Assembly (NCBI GenBank): GCA_945787265.1
Contig: CALZHS010000231.1
Coordinates: 1-8,272, forward strand
From: an uncultured Gammaproteobacteria bacterium
Lineage (GTDB): Bacteria > Pseudomonadota > Gammaproteobacteria > GCA-001735895
Direction of reading: 5' to 3'
DNA length: 8,272 nucleotides
This document shows, piece after piece, positions 1 through 6,725 of the stretch (its first letter is position 1; every line of letters begins with the position of its first letter). The translations under genes were made by a program, and so were the position numbers. Below the pieces are notes generated by a model. That model had not been told where the DNA came from. It saw only the letters and a list, made by a program, of their open reading frames with translations, and made no database searches.

Positions 1-1414
1 CGTGGCGGGCGTGGGCGGCGTCATTGGCTTCGCAGGCCTGTCGAAGCTGGTTGCGCGCCGCGCGTAAGCCCGGATGCTCGACTGCCGGCGAATTCGGGCT
101 GCCTGAAGGACGCGATTTAAACCACCAGTAACCCCCGCTTGATAGCCAGCCACAGGCGAGCAACAAGCTCAACCAGAGCCAGAAATTATTGCTTTCCACG
201 ACCCGGGGCGTCTCCTGCGATACCGATTGCCCCGTGACCGGGGGCACCACCACCGCACTGGCGGCGGCTTTGACGCTTATTTCACGGGCGGGGATCGAAG
301 CCGTTTCGGGTTTGCCGGCCTCGATATTCCACCAGGTCAGGCTGATTTCCGGCACCCGGTAAGTACCCCCGGCAGCTGGAATCAGTGCCACCTTTTGCTC
401 GCGTTTGCCCGCGATACCCTGGTTGGATCGCCGGTTCTGCAATACCGGTTGATCCGGGTACTGCTTGATGCCGTCGATTTGCGCCAGCTCCAGCTCGGGC
501 AGTTGAGCCGCGGTCAAACCGTCGGCAACCAGCGTCAGGCTGCGGGTGATGGGTTCGCCGGCGACCAGATTATCGAGGTCAGACTGCCAGGCTTCGCGTA
601 GTTCGAGTCCCGAAGCCGGCAGCCAATAGGAACCAGCGAATTCGGGCGGAATCGGTTCGACATCGATAAACACGGGCTGCGAGCGCAGGCGCTTGATTTC
701 ACCGCCGGTTCGAAACGGGTCGAAGGTCGAGCTCGAGCGCAACCGCACCTCCGCCATCACCGGATCTATGCCCAGTCGGCCGGGTTGTTGCGGAAACAGC
801 GCAAACTGTTTTTCGAGCACGAGGTAGGATTTATCGGCAATGCGCGTCTGGTACTGACGTTCGTCACCTAGCGGTTCGATGACGACATCCAGGTTATCGG
901 TCGAGATATCTCCGAAACTGTAGGCGGAGACATTGGTAGCGCTCAGCAGTCGCAGCGTCACGATAACCTGGCTTTGCACGTAAGCTTCCGGGTTATCGAC
1001 CAGCAGCTCGAGCACCAGTTGATCATGCGGCACCGACGCCAGGCTTGACGGCAGCACCGTTATCTGGAAAGGCTTGCTGCGCTCCTTGTCAAAACGAATC
1101 GCCGGAATCATGTATTCACCGACCTGCTTGGCCATCAGCTGCAGGGTCCACTTGACGCTGCGCTGGTACTCGCCGTTGATGATGCTGATGCTGTTACTGC
1201 GATTGTTGGAGAGGATCAGGAAGTGCTGCTGCAGGGTGGAAAAGTCAGGTTCACGATCAGGGCTGTGATCGAGTGAAAACACCAGCTGGAACGATTCGTT
1301 TACCTGCACCGGGTTGCGATCAATGTTGACCTCGACTTCGGCCATGGCCTGCTGCACAGCAGCGAGTATCAGCAATACCAGTACCCCGACTATTTTTGTG
1401 AAGAATCGTGTCAC
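1..1414 (-). CDS. batD: BatD-like protein, C-terminus cut by window edge
   Basis: The frame is open from a GTG at 1414 to the left edge, giving 471 visible residues without a stop. Residues 1-25 look like a signal peptide: charged start (TRFFTK), hydrophobic core (VGVLVLLILAAV) and a likely cleavage after AMA. A long beta-rich exported region follows, including NGEYQRSVKWTLQLMAKQVG near residues 85-105, typical of BatD (oxygen-tolerance family). One membrane helix lies at about 411-432 (FWLWLSLLLACGWL), then a cytoplasmic tail with LRQACEAND, also usual in BatD. The start codon shares GTGA with the stop of the upstream batB gene, and a GGAGG lies 10 nt upstream (1425-1429). By family knowledge it is a membrane-anchored periplasmic partner of BatA/BatB; its biochemical activity is unknown. 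It is the last operon gene visible, and little of the protein is probably missing. Confidence 0.9.
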   Translation of the reverse strand, partial: MTRFFTKIVGVLVLLILAAVQQAMAEVEVNIDRNPVQVNESFQLVFSLDHSPDREPDFSTLQQHFLILSNNRSNSISIINGEYQRSVKWTLQLMAKQVGEYMIPAIRFDKERSKPFQITVLPSSLASVPHDQLVLELLVDNPEAYVQSQVIVTLRLLSATNVSAYSFGDISTDNLDVVIEPLGDERQYQTRIADKSYLVLEKQFALFPQQPGRLGIDPVMAEVRLRSSSTFDPFRTGGEIKRLRSQPVFIDVEPIPPEFAGSYWLPASGLELREAWQSDLDNLVAGEPITRSLTLVADGLTAAQLPELELAQIDGIKQYPDQPVLQNRRSNQGIAGKREQKVALIPAAGGTYRVPEISLTWWNIEAGKPETASIPAREISVKAAASAVVVPPVTGQSVSQETPRVVESNNFWLWLSLLLACGWLSSGGYWWFKSRPSGSPNSPAVEHPGLRAARNQLRQACEANDAAHARH

Positions 1415-3201
1415 CAGGATTGTGCCTCCGCGTCGACACCGCCGCGCTTGCGGTATTGATATATGAACTTGCGTCGCAGTAAACCGCCCGGGTCATCCGG
1501 AATTTTGCGCAGCCATTGCTCGGCGGCCTGCTCGGACATCTGTTGATCGAGATCAGCCAGCTTTTCACTGTTGGCGGCTTGCGAATCCTGGTCACTCGAC
1601 TGTTCCTGTGCTGCCGACTGTTGCTGCTGTGCTTCATCCGCTGACGGTTGTTGTTGCGCCTGCTGCTGGCTTTCATCCTGCTCGCCGCTTTGCGCCTGCT
1701 GCTGGCCGGCTTGCGCCGACTGCTCGGTCTCGCCTGGTTGCGATTCGCCCTGGCCCGACTGCGACTGCTGCTGATCTCCCTGCTGCGATTGCTGCTGGTC
1801 TCCCTGCTGCTCACCCTGTTGTTGTTCAGGCTGTTGCTGCTGCAGCCATTCTTCGATTGCCTGCTTGTTGTAAAGCGCATCTTCATGACCCGGATTTTGC
1901 TGCAGCAGCTTGTCATAGGCAGCAAGAGCATCGTCGAAACGGCCCAGCTTCGCCAGCGCGTTGGCGCGATTGTAGGCGGCGGTTTGGTCATCGATCTGTT
2001 CCCAGGTGCTCAGTGCCGAGGCGTAATCACCTGCGCGATAGTTTGACGAGGCCTTCCAGTCCGGGTTATCAAACAACTCGGCCGCGGCCGCGTGTTCACC
2101 CTGTTCAAACAGGCGGCTGGCACGTTGATCATCGTTCTGCCACCAGCTCTGCCAGTCGAGCGCCTGCGCGTCAGGCGGCACCACCAGGATGCAAAGCGGA
2201 AACAGCCAAATCAATCCGCGACGAAACACGAGCGCGGCGAACGGTAACGCAAACAGCACCAGCAGCGGACCGAGCTCACGCCACAGGTCGGCCGATTGAT
2301 CGCTCAAACGAGCCTCGCGATCGTCAATCGACGACTCCATCATGTAGGCAAGCGTGTTGATATCGATATCACCGGCGCTGAGCGTCGCATAAACACCATT
2401 CCCGATTTGCGCGACACGGCGTAAATTGTCCTCCTGCAAGCTGGAAATCACGATCGCGCCCTCGCGATCCTTGAGAAAGCCGCCGTTTTTTAACGGTATC
2501 GGCCCACCCTCCTCGGTACCGATCACGAGCACCGATACGCGCTGTCCCGGCTTGCTGTCCAGCAGGTCTTCAACCCGGCTCAGTTCCAGGTCGCTGAGCC
2601 CATCGCTGACCAGCAGCACGTCACCGCGCGCAATCCCGCTGTTCTCGAACAGCTCCACTGCCAGCGCGAGCGCACGGTCGGCACGCGTGCCCTGTGCCGG
2701 CATCAACCCGGTTTCGAGATCCGGCAGAAGTGCCAGGATCGTATCCACGTCGGTGGTCAACGGGGTGACGGCAAAGGCATCCGCGGCATAGACGACGAGC
2801 GCGGTCTGGCCTTCGTTTCTCAGGTTCAGAATATCCGCAATCTTGTGGCGCGCGCGCGCCAGGCGACTCGGTTTGATATCGGTGGCATCCATCGAGCGTG
2901 ACATATCGAGCGCGATTACCAGCGCCGTCTCCTTGTAATACACCGGCTGTGGCAGTTTCTCCCAGGTCGGGCCGGCGAGCGCGATAATGGCCATCAACGC
3001 GACAGCCGCAGGAATCCACAGCATCCAGTTGCGGCGCTCCCGCTCTCCGCCACTGAGCAGGAATGGCAACAGGCGTTCATCGATCACGCCACGCCAGCTT
3101 CCACTTTCGAAGCGACGCAGCACCAGCAGCCACAACACCATGGCCAGCGGAACTAGCAGCAGCAACCATGCCGGTCGTAAAAAGTGAAACTGATCGATCA
3201 C
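1411..3201 (-). CDS. batB: BatB-BatC fusion: VWA domain plus TPR protein, membrane-bound
   Basis: The protein has 596 residues. Two membrane helices lie at about 9-28 and 59-77, followed by a VWA domain at about 90-290. Its MIDAS metal site is visible as D99-x-S101-x-S103 (DMSRS), T172 and SDG at 199-201. Two further hydrophobic segments lie at about 311-327 and 330-346; the second (IWLFPLCILVVPPDAQA) resembles a signal peptide of a formerly separate BatC. TPR-like helices follow at about 358-450, then a Gln-rich acidic linker (454-540) and a conserved-looking end (EQWLRKIPDDPGGLLRRKF). A positively charged 29-58 loop suggests that the VWA and TPR parts are periplasmic. I chose the GTG at 3201 because GGAGG lies 5 nt upstream and GTGA overlaps the batA stop; a longer frame to 3267 lies within batA. 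By family knowledge it works with BatA and a MoxR ATPase. Confidence 0.92.
   Translation of the reverse strand: MIDQFHFLRPAWLLLLVPLAMVLWLLVLRRFESGSWRGVIDERLLPFLLSGGERERRNWMLWIPAAVALMAIIALAGPTWEKLPQPVYYKETALVIALDMSRSMDATDIKPSRLARARHKIADILNLRNEGQTALVVYAADAFAVTPLTTDVDTILALLPDLETGLMPAQGTRADRALALAVELFENSGIARGDVLLVSDGLSDLELSRVEDLLDSKPGQRVSVLVIGTEEGGPIPLKNGGFLKDREGAIVISSLQEDNLRRVAQIGNGVYATLSAGDIDINTLAYMMESSIDDREARLSDQSADLWRELGPLLVLFALPFAALVFRRGLIWLFPLCILVVPPDAQALDWQSWWQNDDQRASRLFEQGEHAAAAELFDNPDWKASSNYRAGDYASALSTWEQIDDQTAAYNRANALAKLGRFDDALAAYDKLLQQNPGHEDALYNKQAIEEWLQQQQPEQQQGEQQGDQQQSQQGDQQQSQSGQGESQPGETEQSAQAGQQQAQSGEQDESQQQAQQQPSADEAQQQQSAAQEQSSDQDSQAANSEKLADLDQQMSEQAAEQWLRKIPDDPGGLLRRKFIYQYRKRGGVDAEAQSW
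1582..1842 (-). other. Coding region for Gln-rich, acidic low-complexity linker of BatB
   Basis: Codons 454-540 of the BatB-BatC fusion encode 40 glutamines in 87 residues, with many Ser, Gly, Glu and Asp and no Lys or Arg. The DNA is a run of CAG/CAA-rich degenerate repeats, including GGTGAGCAG and GGAGACCAGCAG-type units on the coding strand. It links the TPR part to the conserved C-terminal motif and is probably disordered in the periplasm. Open frames on the opposite strand here, rich in Leu or Cys, are by-products of the repeat. Confidence 0.9.
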
Positions 3202-4253
3202 CAGCGCCTCCACAGGCGCGGCAGCACCAGCAGCGTTGTCAGTAGCAGCGTCAGGGCCAGTGGCCATACGAACAGTGCCTTGACCGGGCGCAGGCTCTGG
3301 GTATCACCTGGCAGCGGCTCGAGCTCATCGAGCAGGTCATATATTTTTGCGAGTTCCTCGGTGTCGCGCGCGCGGAAGTAACGCCCGCCGCTCAGATCCG
3401 CGATCGCACGCAGCGTCTTTTCATCGAGTTGCGCCGAAGGATTGACGCGACGCAAACCGAACCACGTGGATTCGATCTGCTCATCGGCGCCGATGCCAAT
3501 GGTATAAATCCTGAGCCCGCGCTGCGCGGCCAGTTGCGCGGCCTTCAGCGGCGTGACCTCGCCCGCGGTATTGGCACCATCGGTCATTAATATCAGGACC
3601 CTCGAATTTTCCGACTCCAGGTCCAGGCGCTTGATCGCAAGCCCTATTGCGTCACCGATCGCGGTGCGCTCACCGGCGAGACCAATCGCCGACTCCTGCA
3701 GCAGTCGATTAACCGTCTTGCTGTCAAAAGTCAGCGGAGTTTGCAGGTAAGCCTGGGTACCGAACAGGATCAGGCCGAGTCGATCCCCGCGGCGGCGCTC
3801 GATGAACTGGCTGGCAACGCGCTTGGTGGCATGCAGTCGATTCACCTGCTTGCCCTCGATTTTAAAATCGGCAGTGCGCATGCTGTCCGATAAATCGACC
3901 GCCAGCATCAGGTCTCGCCCGCTAATCGGAATCGCGATGGACTCACCGAGCCACTGTGGTCGGCTCGCCGCAAACACCAGCAGCAACCAGGCGAGTAAAC
4001 TCACGAGCTGGCGCCAGCGGTGGGGTTTACGGCTCGCCGCAAACACCAGCAGCACCCAGGCGAGAAAACTCAGGACCTGGCGCCAGCGGTGGGGTTTGAC
4101 ATCCTCCACCTGCGCACCACCAAGCTGAAAATCCTCGATCATCGGCACCCGCAACGCCGCCTCCTGTTGCAGCCTGCGCGCCGGCAGCAGGAAGTAAACC
4201 AGTAGCGGCAGGGGTATCAGCAACAGCACCAGCGGCGATTCAATCTGAAACAT
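3198..4253 (-). CDS. batA: BatA-like membrane VWA protein with duplicated membrane helix
   Basis: The protein has 351 residues. A first membrane helix lies at about 8-23 (LVLLLIPLPLLVYFLL), then a basic loop, then two near-identical 23-residue units at 53-75 and 76-98. Each unit contains a membrane helix (LSFLAWVLLVFAA and LVSLLAWLLLVFAA). The VWA domain spans about 113-310 with a complete MIDAS site: DLSDS (D120, S122, S124), T197 and TDG (224-226). A C-terminal helix at about 326-345 ends in RLWRRW. BatA relatives normally have one helix between the first helix and the VWA domain, so the extra copy is odd. I chose the ATG at 4253: GGAGG lies 3 nt upstream within a G-rich run, and it gives the expected N-terminus (MFQIESP). 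The frame also extends to 4331, inside the upstream gene. The start overlaps the DUF4381 gene by 14 nt. It is probably an inner-membrane partner of BatB. Confidence 0.92.
   Translation of the reverse strand: MFQIESPLVLLLIPLPLLVYFLLPARRLQQEAALRVPMIEDFQLGGAQVEDVKPHRWRQVLSFLAWVLLVFAASRKPHRWRQLVSLLAWLLLVFAASRPQWLGESIAIPISGRDLMLAVDLSDSMRTADFKIEGKQVNRLHATKRVASQFIERRRGDRLGLILFGTQAYLQTPLTFDSKTVNRLLQESAIGLAGERTAIGDAIGLAIKRLDLESENSRVLILMTDGANTAGEVTPLKAAQLAAQRGLRIYTIGIGADEQIESTWFGLRRVNPSAQLDEKTLRAIADLSGGRYFRARDTEELAKIYDLLDELEPLPGDTQSLRPVKALFVWPLALTLLLTTLLVLPRLWRRW
3207..3211 (-). promoter_or_regulatory. Ribosome binding site deciding the GTG start of batB
   Basis: GGAGG lies 5 nt before the GTG at 3201, within the last codons of batA. 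It favours this GTG over the in-frame start at 3267, which would add 22 residues of Ala-rich sequence unlike the usual BatB N-terminus. Confidence 0.75.
3961..4098 (-). repeat. 69-nt in-frame tandem duplication inside batA
   Basis: Two adjacent 69-nt copies lie at 3961-4029 and 4030-4098, with 64 of 69 positions identical by eye and no similarity outside them. In the batA frame they encode residues 53-75 and 76-98, each beginning KPHRWRQ and ending LLVFAASR. Four of the five differences change an amino acid, always between Val, Leu and Phe; the fifth is a silent Arg codon change (CGT/CGA). Each unit is one basic juxtamembrane stretch plus one membrane helix. Confidence 0.95.
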
Positions 4254-4722
4254 GCGCCTCCCCCCGGGGCAGTGCGCGAATCCAGCGCTCACAGGCCTGC
4301 AACAGCTTGTCGATGTCGCTATCACTATCACGTTGGTAACGCCGATGACCGAGTAATTCCAACTGCGCCCGGCTGAAGCTCTCGCTGGCTGCCAGCGCCT
4401 GCAGCTGGTTTACCCAGGCGTCACCCGTGGAGGCTGCAAATCCATCGCGTCCGCGGTAGGCGATCAGCGTCCTGCGCAGCAGCGCCGAGGTGTCCCTGAC
4501 CACGTCATTTTCAGGCTGGCCGGCGGCGAAACGCCGACGAATCGTATTCAGTTCCTGCAGGCACAGGCGGTTTACCGGTTTATGCCGAAGACGCCGAATC
4601 AACCAGGGTATCATTACTGCCAGAACCAGCAGCAGCGCAAGCGCGACCCACCAGCCCGGCGCGGGAGGCCACCATAAACTGGCATCCGGCAGGTGAATGT
4701 CTCTCAGTTCCAGTTCGTTCAT
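4240..4722 (-). CDS. Small membrane protein, DUF4381-type
   Basis: This 160-residue protein has a short N-terminus (LELRDIHLPDASLWWPPAPG), one membrane helix at about 24-42 (WWVALALLLVLAVMIPWLI), a basic flank (RRLRHK) and a cytoplasmic helical domain. The motif LRDIHLPD...WWPPAPGWW followed by a helix is the usual pattern of DUF4381 proteins, which sit between the DUF58 and batA genes in gammaproteobacterial Bat operons. The ATG shares ATGA with the DUF58 stop, and AGGGACG just upstream can serve as ribosome binding site. The 3' end overlaps batA by 14 nt. Its function is not established. Position and architecture suggest a membrane scaffold that brings DUF58 or MoxR to the VWA proteins; that is inference. 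Confidence 0.88.
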   Translation of the reverse strand: MNELELRDIHLPDASLWWPPAPGWWVALALLLVLAVMIPWLIRRLRHKPVNRLCLQELNTIRRRFAAGQPENDVVRDTSALLRRTLIAYRGRDGFAASTGDAWVNQLQALAASESFSRAQLELLGHRRYQRDSDSDIDKLLQACERWIRALPRGEAHVSD

Positions 4723-5642
4723 CGTCCCTGCAGCCCCAGGCCGGTCTTCAACTCGGTCAGCATATCGTCATCGGTGGCAATATCGATCAGGTACAAACCC
4801 AGTTCGTTGCAAAGACGCTCCAGCGCCTGCTGGTGCTGGTCATATCTTTCGCGGTAACGCTGTCGGAGTTTATTGCTTGCGGTATTGATATCGATGCTGC
4901 TGCTGCCATCGGTCACGCGGTAGTAACCCGGCGGTGGCAGTACGCGCTCGAAGGAGTCATAGGTGTGTATCATGACCACGTCGTTATGGCGCGACAGTTC
5001 AACCAGCTGGCCCCGGCAATCGGCATCGAGGAAGCGGAAATCACTGAACAGGATAACGAGGCTGCCCGGACGCGTTACCTGGCGCAAGCGCGTCAGCGCC
5101 TTGACCCCGGCCTTGTGTTCCGGTTCGCTGTCATCGGCCATGTCCCAGGCGCGGTGTGCGACCAGCTGCTGGATAAACTGCAGCGCGCTGCGTTTACCCC
5201 GGGTAGGACGGAACTCGATATGCTGCTGTTCGGAAAACACCAGGTAGCCAAGCCGGTCGCCATGCTGCACGCTGCTCCAGGCCAACAGTGCCGCGAGCTT
5301 TGATGCCAGCACGGATTTGAAGCAGTTGCGAGTGCCGAAAAACATTGAGCGCGACAGATCGAGCCACAGCAACACGGGCCGTTCGCGCTCTTCGCGATAG
5401 ATCTTGGTATGGGTAAGGCCGCTGCGCGCGGTGACGCGCCAGTCGATGGCGCGAATATCGTCTCCGGGTTGATAAGGGCGCGATTCATGGTATTCCATGC
5501 CACGCCCGCGAAACGCGGACAGGTGACCACCTACCATTTGCGCCTTGACCGAGTTTGATATCAACGGCAGGCTGCGCGCATCCCGGTTCAAACCGATCAG
5601 CGTCGACAGTTTTACCCGGACTATGTCATCCCCTGTTTCCAT
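4719..5642 (-). CDS. DUF58 domain protein (VWA-like)
   Basis: This 307-residue protein is predicted to be cytoplasmic, with no clear membrane helix. The DUF58 signature is at about 46-70: GRGMEYHESRPYQPGDDIR, then IDW. A VWA-like fold follows with a MIDAS-type motif DLSRS (D95, S97, S99), and FSDF at 199-202 at the position of the later metal-site aspartate. In this family DUF58 genes sit directly after moxR, and their products are thought to be MoxR partners, possibly substrate adaptors. The ATG at 5642 lies 18 nt after the moxR stop with a weak AGG 6-8 nt upstream. The 3' end shares ATGA with the next gene. The product has the usual length and shows no damage. Confidence 0.92.
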   Translation of the reverse strand: METGDDIVRVKLSTLIGLNRDARSLPLISNSVKAQMVGGHLSAFRGRGMEYHESRPYQPGDDIRAIDWRVTARSGLTHTKIYREERERPVLLWLDLSRSMFFGTRNCFKSVLASKLAALLAWSSVQHGDRLGYLVFSEQQHIEFRPTRGKRSALQFIQQLVAHRAWDMADDSEPEHKAGVKALTRLRQVTRPGSLVILFSDFRFLDADCRGQLVELSRHNDVVMIHTYDSFERVLPPPGYYRVTDGSSSIDINTASNKLRQRYRERYDQHQQALERLCNELGLYLIDIATDDDMLTELKTGLGLQGR

Positions 5643-5660
5643 GGCTTACCTGCTAGAGCA

Positions 5661-6626
5661 CTAAGGCACGGCAACCCGGGCCAGCACGGCATCGATGCAG
5701 CTATCGGCAGTCTTGCCTTCGGCCTCGGCTTCAAAACTCAAAATGATTCGGTGACGCAGCACGTCGGGTGCGATCAGCTGGATATCCTCGGGCACAACAT
5801 AATCGCGGTTATTGAGCCATGCGTAAGCGCGTGCGCAGCGGTCCAGCGCCATGGTCGCGCGCGGGCTGGCACCGTGCTGAATCCAGCCGGCCAGTTCATC
5901 GCCGTAACGCTCGGCACTGCGCGTCGCCAGCACGATTTCAATAATGTAATCCTCGAGGCTGCTGTCGAGATGTATGTCGAGCACGGCATCGCGCGCCTCG
6001 AGCAGGCTTTGCTGGCTGATCACCGCGCCCGGCGCGGGTTCGTTAGCGGCCTGCGAACGTGCCTCGCTGCGAGTCAGGGCCAGGATTGCTTTTTCGTCCT
6101 CGCCGGAAGGATAGCCGACGCGTACGTGCATCAGGAAACGATCGAGCTGCGCCTCGGGCAACGGGTAGGTTCCCTCCTGCTCGAGCGGATTTTGCGTCGC
6201 CATGACCAGGAAGATCCGCGGTAACGGGTAAGTTTCGGTGCCGACGGTAATCTGGCGTTCGGCCATGGCTTCGAGCAATGCCGACTGTACCTTGGCGGGC
6301 GCTCGGTTGATTTCATCGGCAAGAATCAGGTTGTGAAACAGCGGTCCGCGCTGGAACTTGAAACTGCCGTCCTGCGGCCGGTAGATCTCGGTACCGGTCA
6401 GGTCTGCCGGCAGCAGGTCAGGCGTGAACTGGACGCGGTGAAAATCACCCTCGATGCCATCGCCGAGAACCTTGATGGCGCGCGTCTTGGCCAGCCCGGG
6501 CGCACCTTCGACCAGTAAATGACCATCGGCAAGTATCGCGATCAGCAGGCGTTCGATGAGCCCCTGCTGACCAATGATCTTGGCGCTCACGGCCTGCCTT
6601 AAATTGATAATTTCCTGCTGTGACAA
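5661..6626 (-). CDS. moxR: MoxR-family AAA+ ATPase
   Basis: This 321-residue protein has all the catalytic elements of a MoxR ATPase: Walker A GAPGLAKT (41-48), Walker B ILADEINR (101-108), sensor 1 ATQNP (143-147), arginine-finger region EAQLDRF (158-164) and sensor 2 GASPRAT (252-258). MoxR ATPases are hexameric chaperone-like enzymes that act with VWA proteins, for example in metal insertion or complex maturation; the substrate here is unknown. The start is a TTG at 6626. An in-frame TAA lies two codons upstream (6632-6630), so no longer start is possible, and GAGAGG sits 7 nt before the TTG. It is the first gene of the minus-strand operon, and all downstream genes probably depend on its promoter in the 99-nt gap to its right. 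The symbol is used at family level. Confidence 0.95.
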   Translation of the reverse strand: MSQQEIINLRQAVSAKIIGQQGLIERLLIAILADGHLLVEGAPGLAKTRAIKVLGDGIEGDFHRVQFTPDLLPADLTGTEIYRPQDGSFKFQRGPLFHNLILADEINRAPAKVQSALLEAMAERQITVGTETYPLPRIFLVMATQNPLEQEGTYPLPEAQLDRFLMHVRVGYPSGEDEKAILALTRSEARSQAANEPAPGAVISQQSLLEARDAVLDIHLDSSLEDYIIEIVLATRSAERYGDELAGWIQHGASPRATMALDRCARAYAWLNNRDYVVPEDIQLIAPDVLRHRIILSFEAEAEGKTADSCIDAVLARVAVP

Positions 6627-6725
6627 GTCTTAACCTCTCAACCAGAACAAAATTAATGGATACAGCGAAGTATGCGCGTTTTAGAGTCCCTCTTGGGGAG
6701 AAAAGTTTAACTGATTCGACCGCGA
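6627..6725. other. Intergenic gap between the cupin gene and moxR
   Basis: These 99 nt are AT-richer than the flanking genes and should carry the promoter of the moxR-bat operon if it is not co-transcribed with the cupin gene. I found no convincing -35/-10 pair and no strong terminator hairpin. A weak CCC-loop-GGG stem near 6683-6705 with flanking T and A runs is the only structure seen. Whether the cupin belongs to the operon therefore stays open. Confidence 0.5.
6634..6639 (-). promoter_or_regulatory. Ribosome binding site deciding the TTG start of moxR
   Basis: GAGAGG lies 7 nt before the TTG at 6626. An in-frame TAA at 6632-6630 sits between them and excludes any start further upstream, so this site and the TTG define the N-terminus MSQQEIINLR. 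Confidence 0.8.

Noticed and set aside
227..601. 124-residue plus-strand frame near the left end
   Set aside because: It lies antisense to batD, whose frame is open across the whole region and shows signal peptide and membrane helix.
1320..1991. 223-residue minus-strand frame overlapping the batB 3' end and batD start
   Set aside because: It is a shifted frame of the same repeat region, rich in Ser/Arg/Asn, and crosses two well-supported genes.
1608..2360. 250-residue plus-strand frame, and a 132-residue Leu-rich one at 1648-2046
   Set aside because: Both are antisense to the Gln-rich and TPR part of BatB; their Ala/Pro/Arg- or Leu-rich composition is the mirror of CAG-type repeats.
4833..5303. 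156-residue plus-strand frame
   Set aside because: It is antisense to the DUF58 gene, with no ribosome binding site or recognisable domain.
6683..6705. Possible terminator hairpin between the cupin gene and moxR
   Set aside because: Only three or four GC pairs form, the middle of the stem is mismatched, and no T-run follows on the minus strand.
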